The notes beneath the pieces were generated by a model, which saw only the letters and a program-made list of their open reading frames with translations, was not told the origin of the DNA and ran no database searches. Position numbers and translations under genes: made by a program. Below, in pieces: positions 56,984 through 63,399 of a stretch of 64,000 bases of DNA. Each line of letters opens with the position of its first letter. The first letter of the stretch is position 1. Source of the DNA: Lumbricus terrestris (lineage: Eukaryota; Annelida; Clitellata; Crassiclitellata; Lumbricidae); the NCBI GenBank assembly GCA_949752735.1, contig OX457047.1, positions 38,558,741 to 38,622,740 on the forward strand, given 5' to 3'.

Positions 56984-59563
56984 TATGGCTACTTGGAAGT
57001 AGAGGAAGAGGAATAAGGATAAGGTGTATGAAGTCACAGTTCAGATAGTATTACCATAAGTGGAGTTTTCTAAGTCTTTCTAAGTCTTTTATGATTTGCA
57101 CTTGATCTTTGGTTTCAGAGAAAGGAGGAGGAGATAATGTCGAGGATCAAAGAGGCAGAACATTCGCAGCTCTTGGCCGAGATGAGGCAGCGCATTGCGG
57201 AATTGGAAATACAGGTAACGTTTTATTCAGTGAATACGTGCACCCCTTCACGATATCTTGAAGAATAATTACAGGAGTTCGAATTGGAAGTAGTGGTTAG
57301 AAACTGTTGCGACGCTGGAATCGGTGCATTCTTCCGTGGTTGGATTTCTTCCCATGGATGGTGCTGCATTTTTTGATCAACTTTTTTCTGTGATCGGCTT
57401 GACCTCTTTGTTCCCCGCGTCAGGATTGCCGTTGCTCAATCCACAGATGTCTTGCCTGCACAGGTCCCTCTCTGTGTAATGGACTTTCACCATCAGTTTG
57501 CTTTGCCTTTCTCTCTTGTAGTTTTCTTTCCTCATCTTTCTCTTACCTCAAATCCTGCCTTGTCTGTCTTGGTAAATCGTACTGGGAGCAGCACTTCTGA
57601 AAGGCTTTTGCTGAGAGAAGCACTTTAAAAATGGTCATATACATTATACAACCTAGAATGGCATCCTGTTAGACTGCACTTAGTTCCCAGGGGTCACTCC
57701 ACTCTGTTCCTTAAGAACCTCAAAACTCCTATTTGGCGTGGTTGTGCCAGGAGTGCTTCAGAGTAGCCTACCTTGAAGAGGCGCTATATAAAAGTTTCGA
57801 AATAGAAATTTTCGAAATAGAAATACAATACAATGATGTTGTCATTTTTTTTGTTTTAGAATCAGGAACTGCAGACAACTGCCAAGCTGCACGATCGTGG
57901 AGTTGGTGGCGATCACCAGGACTTGGAGAACAAGATTGTCGATCTGCAAGAAGAGGTATGCTTGGAAAATAACGGAAAAATAATGATGCATGTGTATTTT
58001 GCTTCTATACTGCTTTCATGAGGCTTGTAGAATTAAAGTTCTTAGTGAAGACGATCGCTAGAACTCTACGAGTTGACAGCACAAGGTGAGTGAATACGTC
58101 TACGTGTGAATTTATTCATAATTACCTAGTTAATATTGCATTATACCCGAAGTTTTGCACGGTGCATGCCATTTTTGAGAACTTCTTAAGCGGTAATTAT
58201 ACCAGTATAATTGAACTGCTGTATATATACATATTTTCATATATGTGTTTTAATGAAGTATTCATAATATATATATATATATATATATATACACCAGGAA
58301 ATCATTACGTTGCAATGTTCTTGTGTGCGTGGACCGGGTCCTGCGCTCTACCGCACACCTTTGCGGACATATTCCCAGATTTGGCCATGTATCTGGTTAT
58401 GTACTGGATGTGCTCCACCCACTGGCAGATCTTGTATTGAATCATTGCTTTGGTCTGCACCGGTTCTTTGTTCTCTCCGCTCTACTCAGCTGGAAATGCT
58501 CTATTGTGATTGCTTGGCTACTAAGTTCTGCAATGGTTCCCTTGGCACTGTGCGTGTTCCCCACGGTCCATTCTGACTCTGTTTGTGCTCATCTCAAAAC
58601 TGTCCAATTCAATCATGCTGGGTTCAGGAGCACTTCTTGAAGGGGGTGGGGCGCAATATAAATCTGCCTAATGAACGAATGACTATCAGCAACCGAAATT
58701 AACCACGATTGTGTTGTATTGTGTTTACATTTTATAGCTGAACTCAGTGCTTAAAGTGTAGAAAAAGAAGTGCTTGGACGCTTCTTACCTTTTCCTGCTG
58801 TGCGGACCAAATAAGTGGCAGGACGGTGTACAGATTTTAATACAAGTGCCTGGACGCCGTCCATGACAGTCCAGGCACACTTTAAGCCCTGACTGAACTA
58901 GTTTGGGAAATCTATCTCTGACCACATTATTTCAAAATTTCTGCGAATTAAGTGAATCATAATACGTTGTAATTTATATTTATAAACAAACTACATACAG
59001 TCTGTCCTATTTCGTGTCTCACTTTCCAGCTGCAGATGCTGCAGTTCAAGATGTCGCAGAAGGTCATGGCATCGTCGCTGATGGCCAACAGTTTCGGGAT
59101 GGAGTCGGACAGCGATGCGGACCTCGACGACATCGACTCCAGTCGCCTCCGACTAACGGACAGCATGGGACCACAGCTCGCCAACGAGGTCTTCGGAACG
59201 AGCACCCCAAAAAACGGCAACTTCCGCGACGTCGCAGCATTCATCGACGCTTCCGACGACACGGAGATGTCCGGTTTGGACCACGATCCGGAAACACGAC
59301 CTGGAAAACCGCCTCGTAGGCTGGAGTCCGTTGGTATGGACTACGATAAAACGCCGACGAATGACTCGAGTAATAATCACTTGTTTGCAAGCATTGGTGA
59401 TATTGATGTCGCTGGATCGTCATGTTCGAGTGATATAAATGGCAAGTACGGTGGCACTGAGGGAATGCCGGATGAAGGCGAGGGTTTGTCGACGCCAAAT
59501 GGCTGTGATATTGCGGGTGATAGGAAAGTGTTTGCCGAAGAAGAACCGAGCTCTCACAGTTAG
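31250..59563 (+). CDS. EVI5: EVI5, TBC-domain and coiled-coil protein (18 coding exons, 1,097 aa)
   Basis: Joined coding exons: 31250-31911, 35360-35547, 36702-36784, 37551-37775, 38634-38708, 39745-39870, 40435-40578, 41541-41630, 42767-42864, 49763-49823, 50393-50605, 51160-51306, 52288-52434, 55312-55473, 56139-56285, 57119-57214, 57860-57955, 59030-59563. All junctions are GT/AG and the phases agree. The TBC (Rab-GAP) domain spans residues ~312-531 and keeps the arginine finger (IRRDIAR, R362) and glutamine finger (GYCQG, Q399). A coiled coil with repeated REAE-type motifs spans ~560-925, followed by an acidic Ser/Asp-rich tail. Known family roles are Rab11 binding or GAP activity, centrosome and cytokinesis functions, and (vertebrates) Emi1 stabilisation. 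It is longer than human EVI5 mainly through the N-terminal extension. Exon joins are read by eye; cDNA would settle them. Confidence 0.95.
31912..35359. other. EVI5 intron 1
   Basis: This is a 3.4-kb intron. It holds a dispersed ~88-bp repeat (32947-33035, CAGTGATGGTGCTGATGGCTG) that recurs in intron 9 at 43570-43657, and a degenerate ~30-bp minisatellite (about 33925-34110, ACACCACTTTGTGT and GGGGACATA). A TTTATTTA run is at 35162-35180. No coding exon is seen. Confidence 0.7.
35360..35547 (+). CDS. EVI5: EVI5 exon 2
   Basis: Acceptor GTTTTGTAG; donor GTAGAC. It encodes RLEADRRSLHS, then a Ser-rich linker (SSQMSSLSASSSSSNPP) matching the linker before the TBC domain in EVI5 proteins. An internal GTAAGT (35394) could act as an alternative donor but would change the phase into exon 3. 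Confidence 0.92.
35595..35725. repeat. AATGAATAATT minisatellite in intron 2
   Basis: About ten imperfect 8-11 bp repeats of AATGAATAATT begin about 50 bases after exon 2. Confidence 0.9.
36702..36784 (+). CDS. EVI5: EVI5 exon 3
   Basis: Acceptor CCGTTTCCAG; donor GTGAGA. The 83 bases encode PDDLWSTWKCLVDDWDNKSK and the lead-in to the TBC domain, corresponding to the conserved Trp-rich segment before the domain. Confidence 0.93.
37551..37775 (+). CDS. EVI5: EVI5 exon 4 (TBC domain, arginine finger)
   Basis: 75 codons from ELVRRGIPTHFRGTAW to FNVMK. It includes SPCEKLIRRDIARTYPEH with the catalytic arginine of the IxxDxxR motif (R362 of the assembled protein). Donor GTAGGC at 37776 lies a few bases before a minisatellite. 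Confidence 0.96.
37788..38095. repeat. ~33-bp minisatellite next to the exon 4 donor
   Basis: About nine tandem units of AACGATAACTCTGAAGG plus TAAAGAAAGGAAAATGT. The first unit starts about 12 bases downstream of the splice donor. Confidence 0.96.
38331..38548 (+). mobile_element. tRNA-derived SINE in intron 4
   Basis: It carries an A-box-like TGGTGTAGTGG and B box GGTTCGAATCC about 50 bases later, then the shared SINE body (CAATTGCTCAGCGCTTCGGC, GCGTTATAACAAGTGCACA). It is diverged from the 50000 copy, so it is an older insertion. Confidence 0.88.
38634..38708 (+). CDS. EVI5: EVI5 exon 5 (TBC domain, glutamine finger)
   Basis: 25 codons with REVGYCQGTGFIVGLLLMQ. YCQG carries the catalytic glutamine (Q399). 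Acceptor TTTTTGCAG, donor GTTGGT. Confidence 0.96.
39303..39412. repeat. ~37-bp minisatellite in intron 5
   Basis: Three units of GTGTATAAATGTACAAGTGC followed by GTACAGAGAGTGG. Confidence 0.9.
39485..39680 (-). mobile_element. LINE 3' tail remnant, minus strand
   Basis: In reverse orientation the sequence reads a degenerate Ser-Arg-rich ORF end, then GTGCTATATATATCG and an ATT repeat tail (39509-39530), which resembles L2/CR1-like 3' ends elsewhere in the window. Confidence 0.6.
39745..39870 (+). CDS. EVI5: EVI5 exon 6 (TBC domain)
   Basis: 42 codons, MPEEDAFAVFVKIMQ to MAEIGLCMFQLEAMIQ. Acceptor ATAATTTCAG, donor GTAAGT. High similarity to vertebrate EVI5 at this position is evident. Confidence 0.96.
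40435..40578 (+). CDS. EVI5: EVI5 exon 7 (TBC domain)
   Basis: 48 codons beginning EHLPELHSHFQVHG, with the WFLTLLTASLPLSLACRVFD segment typical of TBC domains. Acceptor TATTTCCAG, donor GTTGGT. Confidence 0.96.
40730..41100 (+). mobile_element. Degenerate LINE 3' end in intron 7
   Basis: A frame at about 40803 reads HRAFTIVGPST, stop, NCLPSAI, the C-terminal signature of L2/CR1-like ORFs with a nonsense change at the usual Trp. It is followed by TGAGAGCACTTCTGAATAG and AAGCACTTTACAAATG tail sequence. Confidence 0.7.
41541..41630 (+). CDS. EVI5: EVI5 exon 8 (end of TBC domain)
   Basis: 30 codons, GLEIIFRVGFAILQIFSAEL to DMEGMIK. Acceptor TTCGTGCAG, donor GTGACA. Confidence 0.96.
42767..42864 (+). 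CDS. EVI5: EVI5 exon 9
   Basis: 98 bases encoding ILQKDLPTRLENETEQLF and FQVKYNPRKMK plus two bases of the next codon (phase 2). Acceptor TGACTTCGTAG, donor GTGAGT. An AAT microsatellite begins within 20 bases of the donor. Confidence 0.95.
42974..43452. repeat. Long inverted repeat in intron 9 (arms ~160 bp)
   Basis: The left arm (42974-43134) and right arm (43296-43452) are near-identical reverse complements, from TTGAAGCAGTTTACAGG at the outside to CTCTCTATGCCGGCGT at the inside, with a ~160-bp spacer. No target duplication or transposon-type end was recognised. Confidence 0.93.
43570..43657 (+). repeat. Dispersed ~88-bp repeat, second copy
   Basis: Nearly identical to 32947-33035 in intron 1 in the same orientation (GTGATGGTGCTGATGGCTG, CCTGTACCTGTTTTTATTG). 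Identity unknown. Confidence 0.85.
44156..44672 (+). mobile_element. Possible LINE-derived repeat with CT-rich interior
   Basis: It opens CTAGCTGTACCCGACCACG and closes in AAACAATCGGTGTAGAAG with TTTATTTATATAGATTAG, a pattern seen in widespread invertebrate retroelement tails. A CCCTCC-rich tract (44205-44370) sits inside. Assignment is by pattern memory only. Confidence 0.4.
45000..45400. repeat. TG-rich and CTGT-rich microsatellites in intron 9
   Basis: GTGTGTG/GTGCG runs (about 45000-45105) are followed by TCTGTCTG runs (about 45190-45400). The open frame across them is low-complexity. Confidence 0.9.
45976..47124 (-). mobile_element. Tc1/mariner-like element with ~450-bp inverted ends (1,149 bp)
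   Basis: It is flanked by TA on each side (45974-45975 and 47125-47126) and both ends start CAGGGTGCGCCAAAAAAAG. The inverted similarity extends about 450 bp from each end (to about 46430 and 46670). Within each arm a ~180-bp block ending GAGGCCACCCACCG is repeated twice. The short centre on the minus strand encodes a transposase C-terminus-like remnant (SIKNFAKRLKRSFGTGGGHI, stop near 46452). TA duplication and end sequence fit Tc1/mariner, and the element cannot be autonomous. Confidence 0.88.
47127..48671. other. Repeat-poor stretch of intron 9, candidate alternative promoter and leader
   Basis: No transposon ends are seen. It contains a 67-bp tandem duplication (47753-47886) and otherwise unique-looking sequence leading to the small ATG exon at 48672. 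It may be transcribed leader sequence, but no promoter element was recognised. Confidence 0.35.
48672..48718 (+). CDS. Candidate alternative first exon of EVI5 (TBC-less isoform)
   Basis: ATG with A at -3 and an in-frame TGA upstream (48654) opens MQDVMDERYLDDFEF plus GG, followed by donor GTAAGA (48719). The phase (two bases left) exactly fits exon 10 at 49763, giving Gly-Leu-Glu-Lys at the join. The product would be a 549-residue protein with an acidic 16-residue start and the whole coiled coil and tail but no TBC domain. All parts are visible; use as an exon is inference. Confidence 0.45.
48760..49015. repeat. Degenerate ~35-bp minisatellite
   Basis: Repeated GGTTGATATTGAGGGTTAAA and TTGATTGGAAAGG variants directly downstream of the candidate alternative exon. 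Confidence 0.8.
49763..49823 (+). CDS. EVI5: EVI5 exon 10
   Basis: 61 bases: after the split Lys codon it encodes LEKDYNALKMKEDEEQTEIR, the start of the coiled coil. Acceptor TCCATTGCAG, donor GTAAGA. Confidence 0.95.
50000..50225 (+). mobile_element. tRNA-derived SINE, best-preserved copy
   Basis: The head is GGGCGCGGTGGTGTAGTGG (A-box-like), then B box GGTTCGAATCC at about 50053. The body follows, then GCGCTATAGCAAGTGCACAT and a CAAACATA tail. It reads as a RNA-polymerase-III type element derived from a tRNA. It lies in intron 10, upstream of exon 11. Confidence 0.92.
50393..50605 (+). CDS. EVI5: EVI5 exon 11 (coiled coil)
   Basis: 71 codons, RLRTENRLLRQRIDNLETET to SSMKSDDLDK. It closely matches the family coiled coil. 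Acceptor GTTCTTGCAG. The donor GTATTG is itself the first unit of a GTATT microsatellite. Confidence 0.96.
50606..50680. repeat. (GTATT)n microsatellite starting at the exon 11 donor
   Basis: Alternating GTATT and GTGTT pentamers begin at the first intron base. Confidence 0.95.
50843..51046 (-). mobile_element. tRNA-derived SINE, minus strand, downstream of exon 11
   Basis: The reverse complement begins TGGGGCAAGGTGGTGTAGTG, carries a mutated B box (GGTTCAAATTC) and the shared body. It is opposite in orientation to the 50000 copy, so exon 11 lies between an inverted SINE pair. Confidence 0.9.
51160..51306 (+). CDS. EVI5: EVI5 exon 12 (coiled coil)
   Basis: 49 codons beginning DGLTSGFDEDVNGSTVEQLQ and ending RTRIQELEK. 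Acceptor GTTGATCAG, donor GTACGT. Confidence 0.94.
51375..51840. repeat. CATGGTATCATGGGCA minisatellite in intron 12
   Basis: About two dozen 16-22 bp units in higher-order groups (GGCATGGTATCATGGGCAAT; GGTAACATAGGCATG). A short SINE-body fragment (about 51835-51875) follows. Confidence 0.95.
52288..52434 (+). CDS. EVI5: EVI5 exon 13 (coiled coil)
   Basis: 49 codons with LQDQLIASKMREAEANLSTR and ELEKYWQ, matching the repeated LQEEL-REAE motif of EVI5 coiled coils. Acceptor CATTTTCCAG, donor GTAGAA. Confidence 0.96.
52575..54960 (+). mobile_element. L2/CR1-like LINE in intron 13, 5'-truncated
   Basis: This contains the end of an endonuclease domain (YLSDHRLIKW, about 52640), a linker with PSDPWFDDVCRDQKKRARR, a reverse transcriptase, a C-terminal NRAFRVAGPRAWNSLPSTI segment, a ~110-bp 3' end and an ATTAC repeat tail (54937-54960). 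The 5' end is chimeric: about 52590-52620 resembles the C-terminal coding segment of the same family. It lies in the sense orientation of EVI5. Confidence 0.93.
53008..54831 (+). CDS. LINE ORF2 reverse transcriptase (607 codons open)
   Basis: RT motifs in order: ITPLPKKPG and KNYRPFSNLSVMSKILERVV; LLDLSAAFDTVDH (from about residue 240); GVPQGSVLGPILFLLYTADI; the catalytic box HLYADDSQIY (Y332-D335); then WMKCNRLQLNSSKSEF. The ORF is uninterrupted from 53008, but the upstream endonuclease/linker part (52517-53044) is in another frame, so a single frameshift lies at about 53010-53044. Insertion looks fairly recent. The element cannot move on its own given the missing 5' part. Confidence 0.92.
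   Translation: MAKGTSTISPNLNTRRSDFWLQTIKLYRTAPRKLWQTIDKVLGRGRTPADNLISADEFHKFFDKKVADVRESTADAADPTYIPTSHCLPSFSSVTVDDILGLIQCTPNKQSTADPLPTWLLKECAGTIAPFITQLVNYSMATGKVPTAFKVATITPLPKKPGLDTADVKNYRPFSNLSVMSKILERVVSRQLVHYLNINQLFPDRQSAYRAFHSTETALADILSDILLAIDSGNFSLLSLLDLSAAFDTVDHTILLQRLHLSFGLSSTALQWMTSYLTDRQQCVRHAGSSSKSTFITCGVPQGSVLGPILFLLYTADILTLISNHGLQGHLYADDSQIYGFCHPCPTEVQNLRSISTSCISDIADWMKCNRLQLNSSKSEFLWCSSTRRVGKLDRSPFVIGGDAVVPKSEVRDLGLLLDSNLSMTPHITAVVRTSFGILRQLRSVSRSLTQEVTRHLIQSLILGRIDYCNVAFAGLPQRSIIRLQAVINAAARLVLRLKKFDHISSAIRDQLQWLGIGDRINFKLCILMYKCLNNCAPAYLADNIKPLADDPRRSRLRSSKTADVFIPATKTKMGNRAFRVAGPRAWNSLPSTIQDIKTVSTFKKQL
54961..55135 (+). mobile_element. Older LINE 3' end next to the intact LINE
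   Basis: A frame reads WKSHPPDIRFVTSVDSFRS, stop, LESHLFAKAYP, a typical L2/CR1-like ORF terminus. It is followed by a 3' tail running into the ATT repeat (55110-55215). The younger LINE abuts it, so insertion next to or into an older element is likely. Confidence 0.7.
55110..55215. repeat. (ATT)n microsatellite
   Basis: TTATTATTATTAC repeats that form the tail of the older LINE. Confidence 0.95.
55312..55473 (+). CDS. EVI5: EVI5 exon 14 (coiled coil)
   Basis: 54 codons with KLQEVSDELMSAKIREAGMT and ELKQKFMELETK. Acceptor CTTGTGCAG, donor GTCAGT, about 25 bases before a GATA repeat. Confidence 0.95.
55493..55681. repeat. (GATA)n/(GGTA)n microsatellite in intron 14
   Basis: Long GATA runs alternate with GGTA blocks over about 190 bp. 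Confidence 0.97.
55990..56130. repeat. ~17-bp minisatellite before exon 15
   Basis: Units of TTTGTTGAATTTAAATG and variants run up to the acceptor of exon 15. Confidence 0.93.
56139..56285 (+). CDS. EVI5: EVI5 exon 15 (coiled coil)
   Basis: 49 codons, NHIHERQIRRLEGENEKLKD to ITDMETK. Acceptor TGTGTGTAG, donor GTAGGT. Confidence 0.94.
56445..56624. mobile_element. Short hAT-like MITE (180 bp), copy 1
   Basis: Left end CAGTGCCTAAAGAGTG; the right end in reverse complement begins CAGGGCTTAAAGTGTG. Flanks ATAATAAT on both sides lie in a microsatellite, so the 8-bp duplication is not conclusive here. Internal GGACGCC/GGACGGCG motifs are shared with the copy at 58745. Confidence 0.85.
56938..56985. 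repeat. (ATT)n microsatellite in intron 15
   Basis: A nearly pure ATT run. Confidence 0.95.
57119..57214 (+). CDS. EVI5: EVI5 exon 16 (coiled coil)
   Basis: 32 codons, RKEEEIMSRIKEAEHSQLLA to RIAELEIQ. It corresponds to the conserved last READ-type repeat of EVI5. Acceptor TGGTTTCAG, donor GTAACG. Confidence 0.96.
57515..57830 (+). mobile_element. Two LINE/SINE 3' tails in intron 16
   Basis: The first tail (about 57515-57645) matches the tail at 24255-24380 (GTACTGGGAG, AAGCACTTTAAAAATGGTC). The second (about 57670-57830) reads STLFLKNLKT then GAGGCGCTATATAAAAG, a LINE ORF end plus 3' tail. Confidence 0.65.
57860..57955 (+). CDS. EVI5: EVI5 exon 17 (coiled coil end)
   Basis: 32 codons, NQELQTTAKLHDRGVGGDHQ to NKIVDLQEE. 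Acceptor TTGTTTTAG, donor GTATGC. Confidence 0.93.
58265..58293. repeat. (TA)n microsatellite in intron 17
   Basis: A run of about 13 TA pairs. Confidence 0.95.
58565..58680 (+). mobile_element. LINE 3' tail remnant in intron 17
   Basis: AAACTGTCCAATTCAATC, then GAGCACTTCTTGAAGG and GCGCAATATAAATCTGCC, a tail form shared with other L2/CR1-like remnants in the window. Confidence 0.5.
58745..58891. mobile_element. Short hAT-like MITE (147 bp), copy 2
   Basis: The ends are CAGTGCTTAAAGTGT and, in reverse complement, CAGGGCTTAAAGTGTG. Target duplications GCTGAACT / ACTGAACT (7 of 8 matching) lie at 58737-58744 and 58892-58899. Same family as the copy at 56445. Confidence 0.88.
59030..59563 (+). 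CDS. EVI5: EVI5 exon 18 (last coding exon)
   Basis: 177 codons and TAG, from LQMLQFKMSQKVMAS through an acidic segment (MESDSDADLDDIDSS) to a Ser/Asp/Gly-rich tail ending EEEPSSHS. Acceptor CACTTTCCAG. Vertebrate EVI5 also ends in an acidic, Ser-rich tail, but little direct similarity is visible here. Confidence 0.93.
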   Translation: MQMLQFKMSQKVMASSLMANSFGMESDSDADLDDIDSSRLRLTDSMGPQLANEVFGTSTPKNGNFRDVAAFIDASDDTEMSGLDHDPETRPGKPPRRLESVGMDYDKTPTNDSSNNHLFASIGDIDVAGSSCSSDINGKYGGTEGMPDEGEGLSTPNGCDIAGDRKVFAEEEPSSHS

Positions 59564-60119
59564 TTCGATGCGGAAGGAAAGCTGGAATGAAGAGTTCGTG
59601 TGTATGGATACTGAAATGGAAGATATGTTCTAATTGTCGCGTCGTTCTGAATTCTTAACGCTTTATTATCGTCAGCAGAATGTGATCACCGGGTTCTGGT
59701 TTTAAGTTCGTGGTGTGTGTGTGTTTGTGCAGCCGATCTGGCTGTATTCGGTGTTGTTCGAAAACCGCGATGCAAAAATATTGTTCTTTCATTACCTTCG
59801 GCCGCTACGAGAAATCGACTTTGTCCGATTCTGCTTGAGCTGCTTACAGTACGCTGACGTGTTTTATTCCACAGTCTTGGGGCATTTTTGTACTGGCTTC
59901 ATTGTACGCACGAGTTGTTCTGCATTAATTATGAAAAGAGGTGAAAGGGATATCTTCCATAACGTATAAATTTACCCATGGTTTGTATACAGTCACTGAA
60001 TGCAGCGGTCATCCTTCATTTCTCAGAACAAATTAACTTGCGTTTATGTAACGTAAACTATTTGCCTCTCTGTCTTGATGTCAATGGACAAGTTTGTCCT
60101 TTTCAAGTCGTGAAATAAA
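59564..60119 (+). terminator. EVI5 3' UTR and poly(A) signal
   Basis: A canonical AATAAA at 60114-60119, about 550 bases after the stop codon, is followed by a GT-rich stretch (GGTTGTTTGTGATATATG), which is the usual arrangement for cleavage and polyadenylation. Confidence 0.75.
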
Positions 60120-60146
60120 GGAGGGTTGTTTGTGATATATGATACA

Positions 60147-60275
60147 ATGGGTGCACATAATTGTTTGTGATTTGAGACAATTAGGTAGTGAACATAATTG
60201 TTTGTGATTTGAGACAATATATAATATTAGTGCATATAATTGTTGGTGATTTGAGATGGTTAGTGCACATAACAG
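60147..60275. repeat. Three ~45-bp tandem repeats downstream of EVI5
   Basis: Units of CATAATTGTTTGTGATTTG plus AGACAA begin about 30 bases after the poly(A) signal. Confidence 0.88.
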
Positions 60276-60834
60276 GACCCAAGCCCGATGGGTAGAGTTT
60301 GAAAGATAAATGAACTATAAATTGATATTAGAGAATTAAAATTGTGTTTCACATGTGTTGTCATCATTGCGAAACCCCGTTCCACAAAGGAAACTATGCT
60401 GTAGCTGTGCCAGCGTGTGTCTTATATCGTGTCTACATTAGTGTTCTTCATATCAGTTTCTGTAAAAATATACTCTGCTGTGACGTGTGGAACTCTTGTG
60501 AGTCAGAATGTTGTTATGCTATTGGATTCTCGTATTATTATCGAATTCTTCGTGTTCCTTTATTTAAAATGTGTCGTTGAACGACCATCAAGTTATACGT
60601 TAAAAGCTGATCAAACTGCGTTAAATGTTTGTCTCCAATGACTGATTTGTACATAAAAATTTCAGTTATTCTAATGGTGTTATTGAAGATATAAATTTCT
60701 TTGTTATTTGGTCTGAGTAACAACATATTTGTGTTGATTTGTAATGTTCTTGCAAATGGGCAATTAAAATTTTCAATTTGACATGGCAAATTACAGGGCT
60801 TTTGATTAAATTGGCATATTGTGCCTAGATGTTG
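60276..60834. other. Intergenic, nothing recognised
   Basis: AT-rich, apparently unique sequence without a convincing ORF or transposon end. Confidence 0.5.
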
Positions 60835-61190
60835 CATTATGCTACGTTATGTTGCATTATGCTACATTATGTTGCATTATGCTGTATTGTGTTGCATTGT
60901 GCTGTATTATGCATTATGCTGCATTATGTTGCATCATGCCACATTGTTGCATTATGCTACATTATGTTGCATTATGCTGTATAATGTTGCATTATGCCAC
61001 ATTGTATTGCATTATGCTACATTATGCTGCATTATGCTGCATTATGTTGCATTGTGTTCCTTTATGTTCAACTATACTGCATTATGTTGCATTATGCTAC
61101 ATCATGTTGCATTATATGCTGCATTATACTGCATTATGCTGAATTATGCTGCATTATATATGATGCATCATAGTGCATTATGCTGTATTG
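60835..61190. repeat. GCATTATGTT / GCTACATTAT minisatellite
   Basis: About 35 units of a 10-bp TGCATTATGY motif. The Cys-Ile-Met-Leu-His open frames across it are repeat artefacts. Confidence 0.97.
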
Positions 61191-63027
61191 ATGTTCATAT
61201 ATTTGGCAGAATGATCATTGACATTTGCGATGTGGTTATAACTTGAGTTTGCAAGATTGGAAGATGGACCGAATTTTTGCGTGTTGCTGCTTTATTGTGA
61301 GCGTGAGAGTATAATTTCCACAATCTGATTTAACGTGAATCCCCAGATCTGAGTTTTTTGTATTGTATTTTGCATTCTTGATGATGAACATTCCATTATT
61401 TATTTCATATTTTTGCGCATTTGATATGCATCATCAACTGTTGTCACTGCTTTACGTCGTGTATCGTTTTTTCATGTTGTCTTCTTCTGCTCTGCAAAAC
61501 TCACTACTCTGACGGCTGAAATCATGTTAACGGTGGGACAGAAGTTTCCAAATCATGGTGTCACCGTCGTGTAGACTATTTCCTGATCATGTTTGTAAAT
61601 TTATATATCGCCACTTAAAGAGCGCTCCCGACCCAACAGCACCAAACCAATGTTGAAGAGAATGGCTTTCAAATGCTTGAGGAAAAGGGGGAAGAATAGA
61701 GCAAGAACTTGATTGTGGAGATTGCTAGGTATATACTAGTCCAGAAAGATGGACCCTGTAGTGATGGTACAAAATTATTGATCTCGCAGATCCATGAACA
61801 GCCCCACATTTCTCTAACATCCCGCTTAACCCTGCAGTTACCTCTGCACGAGATTATTACATACTCAACTAGAGAGACTAGATGGATTGTGGGGCAGCTT
61901 GTTTGTATAGATGTTGTAGGCATCTGTGTTAGGAAAAATCGCTGTATTGGTTTGTGGGTGCCCATACATGGGAGAAAGAGGGGGCACTTGCCCCTCTCTC
62001 CTGGAAAATTGGAACCTATTTTTTAAACTACTAATTTTTTTACAATTTTTCCACTCTAAAGAACTAATAATTCGAATTATATACTAGACAAAGCTGAGAA
62101 ATTTACATGTTTTAACCTCTGCAAAATACCAGCGTTCTTAGTTGCCTGCTTTGCATTTTTCAATCTCCTGCTAAAAGAAATTTACTGTGATCACTAGGTT
62201 TTGCCCCCACTTGCAAAAATTTCTGCGGGCACCCATGGCTTTATTGGGATGTGGAGGATTTAGAAAAGCTGACGCAAGACTATTTTCGAAAGTATGTTTG
62301 ACTTCGTTCAGACGGACTGCTGCAAAATTATTGTCCAGTTTTTTTTGGGTGCACTCTAATAATTGTTTTTGTTTTGCTTTGTTGCATTGGAGTTCTTGAT
62401 AAGTGAATTGCACAACTATGAACTATTTTCTCGTTCTGACGAAAATCTTCACAAAGAAATTATTTCAACAAAGTGTTTTGTTATCAATATAATAATACAA
62501 CATTTGATTTGTATCTGTCTATATCTCACACTCTCTCTGTATATCTGTCTTTTCTAGTTTTCTTATTATAGATACAGCATTTTAAAACTGACTTCAGCTC
62601 TTTCCCCCCCCCCCCACCCCAACAGGTTTACAATACGAGCGGCGGGGTGCCATTGAGCCCGTTCATCCATCCGTTTAGCCAACCTATGGCCTGTCGGTGG
62701 TCACTCAGGTGCTATATAAGTGTTCTGTTGCCATTGACAACTACACAACTCTGCCACTGTATGTACTCTGCCAGTCCTCAGGCTGGATAAAGGAGGCAGC
62801 CATGGATATGAAGTGTTGGCGACTTTGTTGTCTTACCCTCGGCATACATATAAGATGGCGGGTGGCCAGTCCTCTCCCTCACCGTCTCATCTTCCCACCG
62901 AAAGTGTAATATGGTCGGTGAACTCCGCAGAGTTGGTTAATGGTTGCTGTTGGAACTTTCAACGAATCCTAATTGATTGTGATTCAACAACGGGTTAACC
63001 CTAGCTGCCACTTGTGCCGAAGCTCTG
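61191..63027. other. Intergenic with possible MITE, otherwise unassigned
   Basis: A minus-oriented repeat tail lies at about 61590-61650 (CACTTAAAGAGCGCTCCCGACC). A possible MITE spans about 61956-62236, since GGGTGCCCAT recurs inverted at both ends with GGGGGCA segments inside, but no clear target duplication was found. A C-run is at 62603-62615. No gene is recognised. Confidence 0.45.
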
Positions 63028-63029
63028 GA

Positions 63030-63372
63030 TTAGGATCCCTGCTTTGGGACTTGCCTAGGAACTTCTGCTTTGGGACCTCTGCTTTGGAATTCTGCTTTGG
63101 GATCTCTGCTTTGGGATCTCTGCTTTGGGATCTCTGCCTTGGGACCTCTGCTTTGGGACCTCCGCTTTAGGATCTTGCTTTGGGACCTCTGCTTTGGGGA
63201 TCCTGCTTTGGGACCCTGCTTTAGTACTGCTTTGGAATCCTGCTTTGGGACCTCTGCTTTGGGGATCCTGCCTTGGGACCCTGCTTTGGTATCCTGTTTT
63301 GGGACCTCTGCTTTGGTACCCTGCTTTGGAATCCTGCTTTGGGATCTCTGCCTTTGAACCTTGCTTTGGGCC
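63030..63372. repeat. ~14-15 bp minisatellite CTTTGGGACCTCTG
   Basis: About two dozen imperfect units of CTGCTTTGGGACCT. Open frames exist on both strands, as expected from unit lengths without frequent stops. Confidence 0.96.
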
Positions 63373-63399
63373 CTATATGTGACTGCCATCTGAAATCTG

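Noticed and set aside
60819..61246. Cys-Ile-Met-Leu-His repeat ORFs of 107 and 141 codons
   Set aside because: Translation of a 10-bp minisatellite that stays open in two frames; no flanking gene structure.
61956..62236. MITE with GGGTGCCCAT ends
   Set aside because: Inverted ends are visible but no target-site duplication could be matched, so it is mentioned only as a possibility.
63030..63389. 119-codon minus-strand ORF rich in Lys-Ala-Glu-Val-Pro-Lys-Gln and overlapping plus-strand Leu/Trp/Gly ORFs
   Set aside because: Both are reading frames of a ~15-bp minisatellite; no splice or start signals support a protein.
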